The translations under genes and the position numbers were made by a program. A stretch of DNA of 32,690 nucleotides from positions 1 to 32,690 of the forward strand of contig DUPF01000038.1 in NCBI GenBank assembly GCA_012838445.1, given 5' to 3'. Positions 9,620 through 20,584 of this stretch are shown piece after piece. Each line of letters begins with the position of its first letter. Position 1 is the stretch's first letter. The notes below the pieces were generated by a model, which was not told the DNA's origin, made no database searches, and saw only the letters and a list, made by a program, of their open reading frames with translations. Source of the DNA: Intrasporangiaceae bacterium. GTDB lineage: Bacteria; Actinomycetota; Actinomycetes; Actinomycetales; Dermatophilaceae.

Positions 9620-10516
9620 ATGACTCAACGCCCCTTCGCCCTCGCCGAGGAACAGGCACCCCGACGCCGGCCGGGGTGCCTGATCGGCATGCTCGTCGTG
9701 ACCGGGCTCGTCGTCGTCGGCGCCTACGCGGGGATCCAGTGGTTCCGCAGCGGGATGGACCTCGGCGGCCAGATGTGCCGGGCCACCGCGGCCGAGACGA
9801 CGGTGAGCTTCAGCCCCGAGCAGATGGACAATGCCGCGACGATCGTCGGCATCGCGATGGGGCGCGGGATGCCGGCCCGGGCCGGGACGATCGCGATCGC
9901 GACGGCGATCCAGGAGAGCAAACTGCGCAACATCAACTACGGCGACCGGGACTCCCTCGGCCTGTTCCAGCAGCGGCCCAGCCAGGGCTGGGGCACCGTC
10001 GAGGAGATCCTCGACCCGGAGTATTCGACGAACACCTTCTACGACGCGCTCGTCAAGGTGCCGGACTGGGAGAACGGCGTCGTCACCGAGGTCGCCCAGG
10101 CGGTCCAGCGCAGCGCCTTCCCGGACGCCTACGGCGACCACGAGATGGAGGGTCGGGTCATCGCCTCGACCCTGTCCGGGCACACCCGCGCCTCGATGGT
10201 GTGCCGGTTGGACGCCCCGATCACGCACACCCAGACCGAGCAACTCCTCGCCGACCTCGCCACGCACCTCGGGGTGCAGGGCACGGTGAGCGAGGACGGC
10301 CGCACCCTGAGCGTCGACGGCGCCGATGAGCAGCAGGCCTGGTCGGTCGGTCAGTACCTCGTCGCCAAGGCCGAGCGGTATGCGTTGACCCGCGTCCAGG
10401 TGGCCGATCAGGTGTGGAGCCGCTCCAGTGGGCAGTCGGCGCTGGCGTGGGAGGCGGCCGGTTCGGGCAGCGGTCCGACGACGGTCACCGTCGCCCTGAC
10501 TCCGGCCCCGGCCTGA
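9620..10516 (+). CDS. Membrane-anchored protein with lysozyme/lytic-transglycosylase-like domain
   Basis: N-terminal TM (GCLIGMLVVTGLVVVGAYAGIQWF) then ATAIQESKLRNINYGDRDSLGLFQQRPSQGWGTVEEILDPEYSTNTFYDAL; the E(S)...GLFQQRPSQGWG pattern is characteristic of an actinobacterial hypothetical family. Confidence 0.75.
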   Translation: MTQRPFALAEEQAPRRRPGCLIGMLVVTGLVVVGAYAGIQWFRSGMDLGGQMCRATAAETTVSFSPEQMDNAATIVGIAMGRGMPARAGTIAIATAIQESKLRNINYGDRDSLGLFQQRPSQGWGTVEEILDPEYSTNTFYDALVKVPDWENGVVTEVAQAVQRSAFPDAYGDHEMEGRVIASTLSGHTRASMVCRLDAPITHTQTEQLLADLATHLGVQGTVSEDGRTLSVDGADEQQAWSVGQYLVAKAERYALTRVQVADQVWSRSSGQSALAWEAAGSGSGPTTVTVALTPAPA

Positions 10517-10532
10517 GCCTCGCGGCCTCGCG

Positions 10533-11828
<1,296 letters not shown>

Positions 11829-11938
11829 GCTGCGTGGTCCTTCATCTTCGTCGGGGCTTCGCAGCGCCGTAGGGTAGCGACGCTCGCCCTCGAGCGGACA
11901 GGTGGAAATGTCTCGAATCGACCATATCCCTTGAACAG

Positions 11939-11955
11939 AAAACCGGTGAAACCGG
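11939..11955 (-). terminator. Weak candidate intrinsic terminator downstream of dapC
   Basis: Minus strand reads CCGGT-TTC-ACCGG-TTTT just after the dapC stop codon; the stem is only 5 bp. Confidence 0.3.
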
Positions 11956-11963
11956 ATCGGCCC

Positions 11964-13118
11964 TCAGGCGCTGGTCAGTCGGTATGCGGCTGCTGCGATG
12001 CGCTCATCGGTTGCGGTCAGCGCGATCCGCACGTGCTGGGTCCCGGCCGGGCCGTAGAACGACCCGGGAGCGGCGAGGATCCCCCGGTCGGCGAGCCGAC
12101 CGATCGTCACCCAGCAGTCCTCCTCCGCGGTCGCCCACAGATAGAGGCCCGCCTCGGAGTCCTCGATGCGCAGCCCGAAGGCCTCGACCACGGGGCGGAG
12201 CAGATCACGTCGGGCGGCGTAGCGGGCCCGTTGGGCGAGGACGTGGTCGGCGTCGGCGAGCCCGGCGACGAGGGCCTGCTGGACCGGCCAGGGCATCATC
12301 ATGCCCGCATGTTTGCGGACCTCGAGGAGCCGGCGCACCAGGTTGGGGTCCCCGGCCACGAAGGCGGCCCGATAGCCGGCGAGGTTGGACTGCTTCGACA
12401 ACGAGTACACGCACAGCAGCCCCTCGTGCGAGCCGCCGGTGACACGCGGGTCGAGGATGCTCGGCGTCGTCGGGATGCCCTCCCGCGCGGCGGGGTCGCG
12501 CCAGTCGAGCTCGGCGTAGCACTCGTCGGAGGCGACGACGACGCCGTGGCGGCGGGCCCAGTCGACGACCTTGGCCAGGTGCTCGATCCCGAGCACCTTC
12601 CCGGTCGGGTTGCCGGGGGTGTTGAGCCACAACAGTTTTGGTGCGGTGGCGCGGGTCACCGGGCCGAATGCGGTGGTCGCGTCGGCGGCGAAGGGGGTCG
12701 CGCCGGCAAGTCTGGCCCCCACGTCATAGGTGGGGTATGCGACGCGCGGGAACGCGACGACGTCACCTGGTCCGAGGTCGAGCAGGGTGGGCAGCCACGC
12801 GACGAGTTCCTTGGAGCCGACGGTCGGGAGCACCCCGTCGGGGTCGACGTCGGGGACTCCGCGGCGGGCGTGGAACCACGTCGCGACCGCCTCCCGCAGG
12901 TCGGGGGTCCCGTAGGTCTGCGGATAGCCGGGTGCGTCGGCAGCGGCGACGAGCGCCTCGCGGATGACCTGCGGGGTCGGGTCGACGGGGGTGCCGACGG
13001 ACAGGTCGACCAGTCCCCCGGCGTCGTGCGGGCGGTCCGGACCGGTCGGCTCGAACGCGGCGGCCCGCTCCCGGTAGGGAACGAGGGAGTCCCACGGGAA
13101 GTCGGGGAGGGAGCGCAC
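11964..13118 (-). CDS. dapC: Succinyldiaminopimelate transaminase (DapC-type, class I/II aminotransferase)
   Basis: GTG start: VRSLPDFPWDSLVPYRERAAAF...LVDLSVGTPVDPTPQVIREALVAAADAPGYPQTYGTPDLREAVATWF...KLLWLNTPGNPTGKV...ASDECYAELDW...YSLSKQSNLAGYRAAFVAG; downstream of fdxA as in other actinobacteria. Confidence 0.88.
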   Translation of the reverse strand: MRSLPDFPWDSLVPYRERAAAFEPTGPDRPHDAGGLVDLSVGTPVDPTPQVIREALVAAADAPGYPQTYGTPDLREAVATWFHARRGVPDVDPDGVLPTVGSKELVAWLPTLLDLGPGDVVAFPRVAYPTYDVGARLAGATPFAADATTAFGPVTRATAPKLLWLNTPGNPTGKVLGIEHLAKVVDWARRHGVVVASDECYAELDWRDPAAREGIPTTPSILDPRVTGGSHEGLLCVYSLSKQSNLAGYRAAFVAGDPNLVRRLLEVRKHAGMMMPWPVQQALVAGLADADHVLAQRARYAARRDLLRPVVEAFGLRIEDSEAGLYLWATAEEDCWVTIGRLADRGILAAPGSFYGPAGTQHVRIALTATDERIAAAAYRLTSA

Positions 13119-13147
13119 GATCGGCGGGGGTCGGGTGGGTCGGTGCT

Positions 13148-13474
13148 CTAGAGGTCGTGCACCTGCGGCGGCAGGGCCGCGACGATCGGGTGGTCCTTGG
13201 GGATGACCCCCATCTTGGCCGCCCCGCCGGGGGAGCCGAGGTCGTCGAAGAACTCGACATTGGCCTTGTAGTAGTCGGCCCACTCCTCCGGGGTGTCGTC
13301 CTCGTAGTAGATCGCCTCGACCGGGCAGACCGGCTCGCAGGCGCCGCAGTCGACGCACTCGTCGGGGTGGATGTAGAGCATCCGCTCGCCCTCGTAGATG
13401 CAGTCGACGGGACACTCATCGACACACGCCCGGTCCTTGAGGTCGACACAGGGCTCCGCGATCACGTACGTCAT
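13148..13474 (-). CDS. fdxA: Ferredoxin (7Fe/2x[4Fe-4S] type)
   Basis: MTYVIAEPCVDLKDRACVDECPVDCIYEGERMLYIHPDECVDCGACEPVCPVEAIYYEDD with full cysteine motifs. Confidence 0.95.
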   Translation of the reverse strand: MTYVIAEPCVDLKDRACVDECPVDCIYEGERMLYIHPDECVDCGACEPVCPVEAIYYEDDTPEEWADYYKANVEFFDDLGSPGGAAKMGVIPKDHPIVAALPPQVHDL

Positions 13475-13481
13475 GGCGCAC

Positions 13482-13488
13482 ATACTAT
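13482..13488. promoter_or_regulatory. Overlapping divergent -10 elements (TACTAT on +, TAGTAT on -)
   Basis: CATACTATG is a near-perfect palindrome. + box 13483-13488 lies 6 nt from GTG 13495; - box 13487-13482 lies 7 nt from ATG 13474. Confidence 0.6.
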
Positions 13489-13494
13489 GCGTCC

Positions 13495-14502
13495 GTGCCC
13501 TCTGACTCGACCTCGGCGCACCCGCCCGGCCCGCGGGTGGTGATCCGGTTCCGGTTGCCGGTCCCCGACCCGGCCACCGGAGCCACTCTCAGCGATGTCG
13601 TCGGGGACCTCGTCGCGGCCACCGCGGAGGAGATCGTCGTCGACTCCCGGCACGGCCGGGTCACGGTGCCGCGCTCGACGGTGGTCGCCACGAGAGTCGT
13701 CCCGCCGCGGCCGTCGCGTCGGGGCGCGCCGCACCGGGCGCTGTCCGTCGACGATCTGGAGCGGGTCATGGTCGGGGCCTGGCCGCCGGTGGAGCGGGCG
13801 GCACTGGGTCGTTGGCTGCTGCGGGCCGCACACGGCTTCACCTCCCGGGCCAACTCGGCCCTCGTCGTCGGCTCACCGGACCGGCCGGTGCCGGAGGCGT
13901 TGACCGCGGTCCGGCAGTGGTATGCATCGCGCACCCTGTCCGCCCGGCTCGCCGTGCCGATGCCGATGGGTCTGGACCTGGCGGCCGACCCGGTCGCGGC
14001 CGCGGCGATCGAAGCGGGATGGGAGCCGGGTGACCGCGTCACGGTCCTGACCGCGGCGTCGCGGACCGTCGTGGGTGCGTGTCCGTCTGCTCCCCCGCCC
14101 GAGGCGGCCGCCCGGATCGAGGTCGGTGATCGACTCGTCGACGACTGGCTGGCGGGGTTGCGGCAGCACCGCGCCGCCCCGGACGGTCCGGCCCGCGCGG
14201 TCCTGACCGGGTCCCCGGAGCAGCGGTTCGCCCTCGTCCGCGACGGCGCCGGTGCGGTCATCGCGGTGGCCCGGCTCGGGGTCAGCGACGGCTGGGGCGG
14301 GATCGGGGCGATGTGGGTCGCCCCGGATCACCGACGGCAGGGCCTGGGACGCAGCATGCTCGGCGAGCTGGCCAGGGCCGCAACGGATCTGGGCTGCGTG
14401 TCACTGCACCTGCAGGTCGAGGACGACAACGACGCTGCCCACTCGCTCTATGCGCAGGCGGGGTTCACGCCGCACCACAGTTACGCATACCTCAGCTGCT
14501 GA
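13495..14502 (+). CDS. GNAT family N-acetyltransferase with N-terminal extension (Rv0428c-like organisation)
   Basis: GTG start; C-terminal GIGAMWVAPDHRRQGLGRSMLGELARAATDLGCVSLHLQVEDDNDAAHSLYAQAGFTPHHSYAYL is a clear GNAT core. Confidence 0.85.
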   Translation: MPSDSTSAHPPGPRVVIRFRLPVPDPATGATLSDVVGDLVAATAEEIVVDSRHGRVTVPRSTVVATRVVPPRPSRRGAPHRALSVDDLERVMVGAWPPVERAALGRWLLRAAHGFTSRANSALVVGSPDRPVPEALTAVRQWYASRTLSARLAVPMPMGLDLAADPVAAAAIEAGWEPGDRVTVLTAASRTVVGACPSAPPPEAAARIEVGDRLVDDWLAGLRQHRAAPDGPARAVLTGSPEQRFALVRDGAGAVIAVARLGVSDGWGGIGAMWVAPDHRRQGLGRSMLGELARAATDLGCVSLHLQVEDDNDAAHSLYAQAGFTPHHSYAYLSC

Positions 14503-14522
14503 GGCAGCTCACGGACGGGCGG

Positions 14523-16262
14523 TCAGCGGCTGTTCGGGTGGGTGCAGGTGACCTTGTCCTCGGGGTCGTAGTGGGTGGTGATGTTCTCCCGCTTGACCTC
14601 CCGACCGTTCTGCTTGATGATCCGGGTCACGGTCACGTCGAAGCCGACCATGGGGCTCTGCGTGACGCAGCCCGGCTTGTCGTCGACGATGGTGCGCGGC
14701 TGGCGGATGTTGCGGCGCGGACCCTTGACCGACTCGACGTCGAAGGTCTTGGTGCCCCAGAACTCCACCGTGACGGCGGTGTCGGTGGCCCAGGCCCGCA
14801 CGAGGATCCCGCCCTTGGTGTTGTTCGTCCATCGGTTGTCGATCGTGCCCCAGGAGACGGTGGCCTCCCGGCCCTCCGGGTAGCGCGGGATGTAGAACGA
14901 GTGCGCCCGGAACTCATCGATCTGCACGCCGGCGAAGTAGGCGGCGTTGTAGAGCGTCGTCGACACCTGGGAGATGCCGCCGCCGTAGCTGTCCGAGAGC
15001 CGGCCGTTGAGGATGATGCCAGCCTTGACGTAGCCCTTGTCCGGGGTCCGCTGCCCGAGGGTTCCGTTGAGGCTGAACGTCCCGCCCGGGGGCACATAGG
15101 TGCCGTTGATCCGGTTGGCGGCGATCTTGATGTTCGTGTTGCGGGACTGGCCGGCGCCGTAGTACGTCGTGAACCCGGAGATCTTGCCCTTGGGCAGGGT
15201 CGCCTTGGCCTGCTCGGTCGTGAACTTCGGCTGGGTGACGACCGGCTCCAGGGTCAGCGTCCGCTCATCGGTGCGCAGCGCGGCGAGCACCGCGTCCCCC
15301 TGGCCGGCCACCGCGATGCTGACGCCGGTCTGCGACGGCGCGACCGAGGCCTCGGTGCCGCTGAAGGTGACCTTGGCGTCCTTGGGGTCGCGGAGCACAC
15401 CGGACTCCTCCCCGGCCTCCTCGACGAGCGGGGTGAGCACCTCCTCGTCGACCGCCGGGGTGACCGCACCGTCGGCGACGGTCGCGCTCAGCGCGGTGAC
15501 GACCTGCGCGGCCGGGATCTCGAAGGAGTCCTCCCCGACCTTGACCGTGAGCGGCCCGGCGAGCGCCTTGTCGGCGAACTCGGACTTGAAGGCAGCGAAG
15601 GCCGTCGCCGGGGTGCGCGGGCCGACCGGCCCGCCGGCTCCCTCGATGTCCCGCTGGTGCGGCCAGACGGCACTGATCCGCTCGGTCGTGCCCGCGACGT
15701 CGACGGCCAGTCCGTCGACGGGCTCGACGATGTCGAGTTTGCCGTCGGTGAACGCGACCGTTCCCTCGACGGGGTCCTTGTCGATCCCGGCGGCCGCCCC
15801 GCTCACCGCCTTGGACAGTGCGTCCTGGTCGATCTTGAGGACGAAGTCCCGCTCGAAGGAGCCGGAGACGTGGTCGTAGAGTGCCCGCGGGTCGAGGGTG
15901 AAGCCGGTCAGCCCGTCCAGCGTGGCCGCGGTGTCGATCCGCAGACCGGACCGGTCCGGATCCAGCGTGAAGCTCTCCTCGGCGACCGTCACCTTGACCG
16001 GCTCGGATTCGAGTTTGGCGACCTCGCTCTCGACCTTGGCCGCGGCGGCCTCGGGTGAGAGCCCCCCGACATCGACGCCGCCGACGGTGGCGGTGGCCGG
16101 GACCTTGGTGCTCAGGTAGTAGGCGACGCCGACATACGCTCCCGCCAGCAGCAGGAGGGCACCGAGGAAACCGACGAGGAAGCCGCGGCGGCGACGGGTC
16201 GGAGGCAGCACCTCCGTCCGTTCCTCCGGGGAGGGTTCAGGCTCGTGATCGTGGTGCTGCAT
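14523..16262 (-). CDS. VanW family protein with repeated peptidoglycan-binding-like (YoaR-type) domains
   Basis: N-terminal TM; LSPEAAAAKVESEVAKLESEPVKV repeats; VanW core TYYGAGQSRNTNIKIAANRINGTYVPPGGTFSLNGTLGQRTPDKGYVKAGIILNGRLSDSYGGGISQVSTTLYNAAYFAGVQIDEFRAHSFYIPRYPEGREATV. Confidence 0.9.
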   Translation of the reverse strand: MQHHDHEPEPSPEERTEVLPPTRRRRGFLVGFLGALLLLAGAYVGVAYYLSTKVPATATVGGVDVGGLSPEAAAAKVESEVAKLESEPVKVTVAEESFTLDPDRSGLRIDTAATLDGLTGFTLDPRALYDHVSGSFERDFVLKIDQDALSKAVSGAAAGIDKDPVEGTVAFTDGKLDIVEPVDGLAVDVAGTTERISAVWPHQRDIEGAGGPVGPRTPATAFAAFKSEFADKALAGPLTVKVGEDSFEIPAAQVVTALSATVADGAVTPAVDEEVLTPLVEEAGEESGVLRDPKDAKVTFSGTEASVAPSQTGVSIAVAGQGDAVLAALRTDERTLTLEPVVTQPKFTTEQAKATLPKGKISGFTTYYGAGQSRNTNIKIAANRINGTYVPPGGTFSLNGTLGQRTPDKGYVKAGIILNGRLSDSYGGGISQVSTTLYNAAYFAGVQIDEFRAHSFYIPRYPEGREATVSWGTIDNRWTNNTKGGILVRAWATDTAVTVEFWGTKTFDVESVKGPRRNIRQPRTIVDDKPGCVTQSPMVGFDVTVTRIIKQNGREVKRENITTHYDPEDKVTCTHPNSR

Positions 16263-16275
16263 CGGTCGCTTCCAT

Positions 16276-16298
16276 GGCGGGGGACGGGGGCAGGGGGG
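16276..16298 (+). other. G-rich tract with possible G-quadruplex potential
   Basis: GGCGGGGGACGGGGGCAGGGGGG (runs of 2, 5, 5 and 6 G) immediately upstream of the minus-strand VanW gene. Confidence 0.4.
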
Positions 16299-16333
16299 TC
16301 CGGCCCTGCGGACCGGCCGCGGGGCACAACCTC

Positions 16334-16828
16334 CTAGTATGCGCCAGGCGTGCTCGCATACCTACTCCGGTAATAGAGGAGAGCCGGGGGCGGATCGTCG
16401 GATGCGGTGAGGTGGATCACCTCGCCAACGACGATGCTGTGATCGCCGGCGGCGTGGACGTCACGAATCTCACACTCGAGGTGGGCCAAGGCACCGCTGA
16501 TCAGGACGCAGTCGTTCGGGCCCCGGGTGTGCGGGACGGTCGTCAGTTGCCCGATGAGGGGTCGGCCCGGGGTGGACAGCCAGGTGGCGATCGACCGGTG
16601 CTCGGCGGCCAGGACACTGACCCCGAACACGCCCGCGTCCTGGACCGCGTCGTGGAAGCGGGCGTCCTGCTCGACGCAGAACAGCACGAGCGGCGGGTCG
16701 AGGGAGACGGCCGTGAACGAGTTGGCGGTCATCGCGTGGTCGTGCCCGGCGGAGTGGGCGGAGACGACGACCACGCCGGTGGCGTAGCGTCCCAGCGCGC
16801 GTTTGAAGCCACCCACGTCGATCTGCAT
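16334..16828 (-). CDS. Flavin reductase family protein (FMN-binding split barrel)
   Basis: MQIDVGGFKRALGRYATGVVVVSAHSAGHDHAMTANSFTAVSLDPPLVLFCVEQDARFHDAVQDAGVFGVSVLAAEHRSIATWLS. Confidence 0.9.
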   Translation of the reverse strand: MQIDVGGFKRALGRYATGVVVVSAHSAGHDHAMTANSFTAVSLDPPLVLFCVEQDARFHDAVQDAGVFGVSVLAAEHRSIATWLSTPGRPLIGQLTTVPHTRGPNDCVLISGALAHLECEIRDVHAAGDHSIVVGEVIHLTASDDPPPALLYYRSRYASTPGAY

Positions 16829-16850
16829 CCGGGTCCTTCCGTCGCTGCCG

Positions 16851-18695
16851 TCAACCCACGCCGATGACCGCGATATCGACGGCACCGGCCAGGGCGGGGT
16901 TGGTGGTGAGTCCGGTGACGTCCGAACCAGCAACGTACATCGACTTGCGTTCGGCGAGGGCGACATAGGCGCCTCGGGAGCGCAACGTGGTGTCGATGTC
17001 GAACCAGGCCTGCTCCCGGTCCTGGGTGTCGGCGATGGTCAGTGCGGCACTCATCGCCGCGTCGACCTTGGCGTCGACGAAGTAGCCGTAGTTGCGGCCC
17101 GAACCACCGTCGCTGATGTTGAGTCGGGAGTCGAACAGGGGCGGCAGCACGGTCGAGGCGGAGTTCCAGTCCGCGGCCCAGTTCGACCAGAACACGTCGG
17201 TCTGGTCGGCCCGCTCGGCTGCGGAAATGGTCGCGAAGTAGCGCTCGGTGATCGGCTGCAGTTCGACCGCGAACCCGGCCTTCTCCCAACCGGCGACCAA
17301 CGCGGCCAGGGCGGTGTCCATCGTCGGCGAACTGCGGTAGGCGACCCGGATCGGGACCGGTGTCGCCAGGTCGGCCTCTGCCGCAGCCGCAGCGAGCAGT
17401 TCGGCGGCCCGGTCCTGGTCGCTCGGGTCACGCGTCGGAGCGGTCGCCGTCGCGGTGCCGGACTCCTCCGCCGGCGGGGTCGTCGGTGCGGCGGTCGACG
17501 GGACCGTCCCCGTCGGGTCGGCCTCCTGGTCCGGGTTCTGCAACGCGGACCGGACCCCGGTCGACAGGATCGAGGTGATCGGCTCGGCCGCGGTCATTCC
17601 TCCGAGGGCGGTGACATACGCGTCGCGGTCGGTCGCGAGCGCGAAGGCGGTGCGGATCCGGGGGTTGGCGAACACCGGACTCTTGAGGTTGGGGACGAGG
17701 TAGTCGACGAGGCCGCTGACGTTGTTGACGGAGCGTTCCCGCAGCGGTTCGGCGGCGGCGATCTGCTGCTGGATCGCCGGCGGTGCCGTGTCGAGGGAGA
17801 CTGTCGCGCTGACCTCGGCACTGTCCTCCATGATGAGTTGGGCGACCTCCTGCGGCTCCCGACCCTCCCGGTAGACGATCTGGTCGGGGAGGGCGAGCCG
17901 GATCGGGTCGCTCGCGGCCGACCAGTGCGGGTTGCGCACGAAGGTGCCGCCGCGCTCGGGCTCCCACGCGCTGGAGAGCGTGTAGGGGCCGGCGCTGAAG
18001 ACGACATAGGTGCTGCCGCGACCCTTGTCGGCCACCTCCTTGTAGGCGGCGAAGCCGAGCGTGCTGACCATCCCGGGGAAGTCGGCGACCGGCTCGGAGA
18101 GCCGGATCGTCAACTCCGACCCGTCACAGGTGATGGCCTTGTCGAACGCGGCCCGGCCGGCCTCGGTCTCCTTGCCCTCCCGGTACGGCCCGAGGTAGAT
18201 GCTCTCCCCGGTCGGGGTTTTCGGGATGTCGAGGTAGGCGAGGGCGTAGTTCGCTCCCCCCGTGATGACGTCGGTGGCGAAGGACCGGGAGATGCCGTAC
18301 TTGACGTCCTCGCAGGTCAGGGCGCTCCCGTCCTGCCACTTGATGCCGTCCCGGATGGTGAAGACCCAGACCCGCAGGGTCCGGTCGGCGGCGCCGGTGT
18401 CGGTGGCCAGGTCCCCGGTCAGGGTCATCTGGTCTGCCCCGTCGAGCCCGTTCTGGTATGCGGTCAGCGCCCGGGCGAAGACCCTCCCGGCGAACGCTGC
18501 GTCACCTCGGGAGGAGATCCGCTGCGGATCCCAGGTCTGGACCGGGCCGAGGGACATCGTCGTCAGCGTGCCGCCGGACGGTCCGGTCTCGACGTCGGTC
18601 GGGGTGCTCTGCCCGACCTCGGGGACCGAGCACGCACCGAGGCCGAGGGCGATCGCGGTTGCCGCCGCCACCGCGGCGACAACCCGGCGGATCAC
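16851..18695 (-). CDS. SBP_bac_5-family lipoprotein; LpqW-like by typA synteny
   Basis: GTG start; [22 protein letters not shown] lipobox; [33 protein letters not shown] typical of family-5 SBPs; start codon overlaps the typA stop (GTGA). Mycobacterial typA (Rv1165) is followed by lpqW (Rv1166). Confidence 0.82.
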   Translation of the reverse strand: MIRRVVAAVAAATAIALGLGACSVPEVGQSTPTDVETGPSGGTLTTMSLGPVQTWDPQRISSRGDAAFAGRVFARALTAYQNGLDGADQMTLTGDLATDTGAADRTLRVWVFTIRDGIKWQDGSALTCEDVKYGISRSFATDVITGGANYALAYLDIPKTPTGESIYLGPYREGKETEAGRAAFDKAITCDGSELTIRLSEPVADFPGMVSTLGFAAYKEVADKGRGSTYVVFSAGPYTLSSAWEPERGGTFVRNPHWSAASDPIRLALPDQIVYREGREPQEVAQLIMEDSAEVSATVSLDTAPPAIQQQIAAAEPLRERSVNNVSGLVDYLVPNLKSPVFANPRIRTAFALATDRDAYVTALGGMTAAEPITSILSTGVRSALQNPDQEADPTGTVPSTAAPTTPPAEESGTATATAPTRDPSDQDRAAELLAAAAAEADLATPVPIRVAYRSSPTMDTALAALVAGWEKAGFAVELQPITERYFATISAAERADQTDVFWSNWAADWNSASTVLPPLFDSRLNISDGGSGRNYGYFVDAKVDAAMSAALTIADTQDREQAWFDIDTTLRSRGAYVALAERKSMYVAGSDVTGLTTNPALAGAVDIAVIGVG

Positions 18696-20584
18696 TGTCG
18701 ACGTGCCCGCGCAGCTGCCCGGGCACGGACGGTCTGGTCGAGTTCGACCTTGCGGATCCGGATCGCCTCCGGGGTGACCTCACAGCACTCGTCCTCGCGG
18801 CAGAACTCGAGGGACTGCTCGAGACTGAGGGTGCGCGGTGGGGCCAGCCGCTCGAGGACGTCGGCTGATGCGGCACGCACGTTGGTCAGCTTCTTCTCCT
18901 TCGTGATGTTGACATCCATGTCCTCCGACCGGGAGTTCTCCCCGACAATCATGCCCTCATAGACCTCCGTGCCCGGCGGAATGAACAAGGTGCCGCGCTC
19001 CTGGAGGTGGAACATCGCATACGACGTCGCGGATCCGGCCCGGTCGGCGACGAGGGAGCCGGTGACCCGGGTGGTGATCTCCCCCGCCCACGGCTCGTAG
19101 GACTCGAAGACGTGGTTGGCGATCCCCATGCCGCGGGTGTCGGTGAGGAACTGGGTGCGGAATCCGATGAGCCCGCGGGCCGGGACGAGGAACTCCATCC
19201 GCACCCACCCGGTGCCGTGGTTCGTCATCTGCTCCATCCGGCCCTTGCGGGAGGCGAGCAGTTGGGTGATCGTGCCGAGGTACTCCTCCGGGGCGTCGAT
19301 CGTCAGCCGCTCGACCGGCTCGTGCACCTTGCCGTCCACCGTCCTGGTCACGACCTGCGGTTTGCCGACGGTCAGTTCGTACCCCTCCCGGCGCATCTGC
19401 TCGACGAGGATGGCCAGGGCGAGTTCGCCGCGCCCCTGGACCTCCCACGCGTCGGGTCGTTCGGTGGGCAGGATCCGCATCGAGACGTTGCCGACGAGTT
19501 CGCGGTCGAGGCGGTCCTTGACGAGGCGGGCGGTGACCTTGGCGCCCTTGACCCGGCCCGCCATCGGCGAGGTGTTCGTCCCGATCGTCATCGAGATCGC
19601 CGGCTCGTCGATCGAGATCACCGGCAGCGGTCGCGGATCGGTCAGGTCGGCGAGGGTCTCCCCGATCATGATCTCCGGGATGCCCGCGACGGCGATGATG
19701 TCGCCCGGCCCGGCCTGTTCGGCGGGTTTGCGTTCCAGCCCCTCGGTCATGAGCAGTTCGGTGATCTTCACCGGCGCGATCGTCCCGTCGTGCCGACACC
19801 AGGCGACCTGCTGACCCTTGCGGATCGTCCCGGCGTGCACCCGCAGCAGGGCGAGCCGGCCGAGGAAGTTCGAGGCGTCGAGATTGGTCACGTGCGCCTG
19901 GAACGGCGCCTGCGGGTCGAACCGCGGCGCGGGGATCGTCTCCAGGATCGTCGCGAAGAGGGCCTCGAGGTCCTCCCCCTCCGGCAGTTCCCCGTTCTCC
20001 GGACGGGTCAGGGCGGCCCGGCCGTTCTTCGCCGAGGCATAGACGATGGGGAACTCGATCTGGTCCTCGGTCGCCTCCAGGTCCATGAACAGTTCGTAGA
20101 CGTCGTCGACGACCTCCGCGATCCGGCTGTCCGGCCGGTCCACCTTGTTGATGCACAGCACGACCGGCAGCTTCGCCGCCAACGCCTTGCGCAGCACGAA
20201 CCGGGTCTGCGGCAGCGGCCCCTCACTGGCGTCGACGAGGAGGACGACACCGTCGACCATGGACAGGCCCCGCTCGACCTCCCCGCCGAAGTCGGCGTGC
20301 CCGGGCGTGTCGATGATGTTGATCGTCACCCCACCCGGCTGGCCGATCTGCGCGGCGGCGGGTCCCGCATACCGGATCGCCGTGTTCTTGGCGAGGATCG
20401 TGATGCCCTTCTCCCGCTCCAGGTCACCGGAGTCCATGACCCGTTCGCCGGTGGACTCCACGCTGGCCCGCTCGCTGAACGCACCCGCCTGCCAGAGGAG
20501 TTTGTCGACGAGGGTGGTCTTGCCGTGGTCGACATGGGCGATGATCGCGACGTTGCGGACGTCGCTGCGGGACTGCAGGGGCAT
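18692..20584 (-). CDS. typA: Ribosome-associated GTPase TypA/BipA
   Basis: [36 protein letters not shown]...[44 protein letters not shown]...[35 protein letters not shown]. Confidence 0.96.
   Translation of the reverse strand: MPLQSRSDVRNVAIIAHVDHGKTTLVDKLLWQAGAFSERASVESTGERVMDSGDLEREKGITILAKNTAIRYAGPAAAQIGQPGGVTINIIDTPGHADFGGEVERGLSMVDGVVLLVDASEGPLPQTRFVLRKALAAKLPVVLCINKVDRPDSRIAEVVDDVYELFMDLEATEDQIEFPIVYASAKNGRAALTRPENGELPEGEDLEALFATILETIPAPRFDPQAPFQAHVTNLDASNFLGRLALLRVHAGTIRKGQQVAWCRHDGTIAPVKITELLMTEGLERKPAEQAGPGDIIAVAGIPEIMIGETLADLTDPRPLPVISIDEPAISMTIGTNTSPMAGRVKGAKVTARLVKDRLDRELVGNVSMRILPTERPDAWEVQGRGELALAILVEQMRREGYELTVGKPQVVTRTVDGKVHEPVERLTIDAPEEYLGTITQLLASRKGRMEQMTNHGTGWVRMEFLVPARGLIGFRTQFLTDTRGMGIANHVFESYEPWAGEITTRVTGSLVADRAGSATSYAMFHLQERGTLFIPPGTEVYEGMIVGENSRSEDMDVNITKEKKLTNVRAASADVLERLAPPRTLSLEQSLEFCREDECCEVTPEAIRIRKVELDQTVRARAAARARRQ

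Noticed and set aside
16337-16361. Inverted pair GTATGC-N13-GCATAC as a possible operator
   Set aside because: Both copies are in-frame codons (CGG TAT GCG ... GCA TAC) at the flavin reductase C-terminus; treated as part of the dispersed motif rather than a specific operator.
16803-18962. 719-aa + strand ORF
   Set aside because: Antisense to the SBP lipoprotein gene and the typA 3' end.
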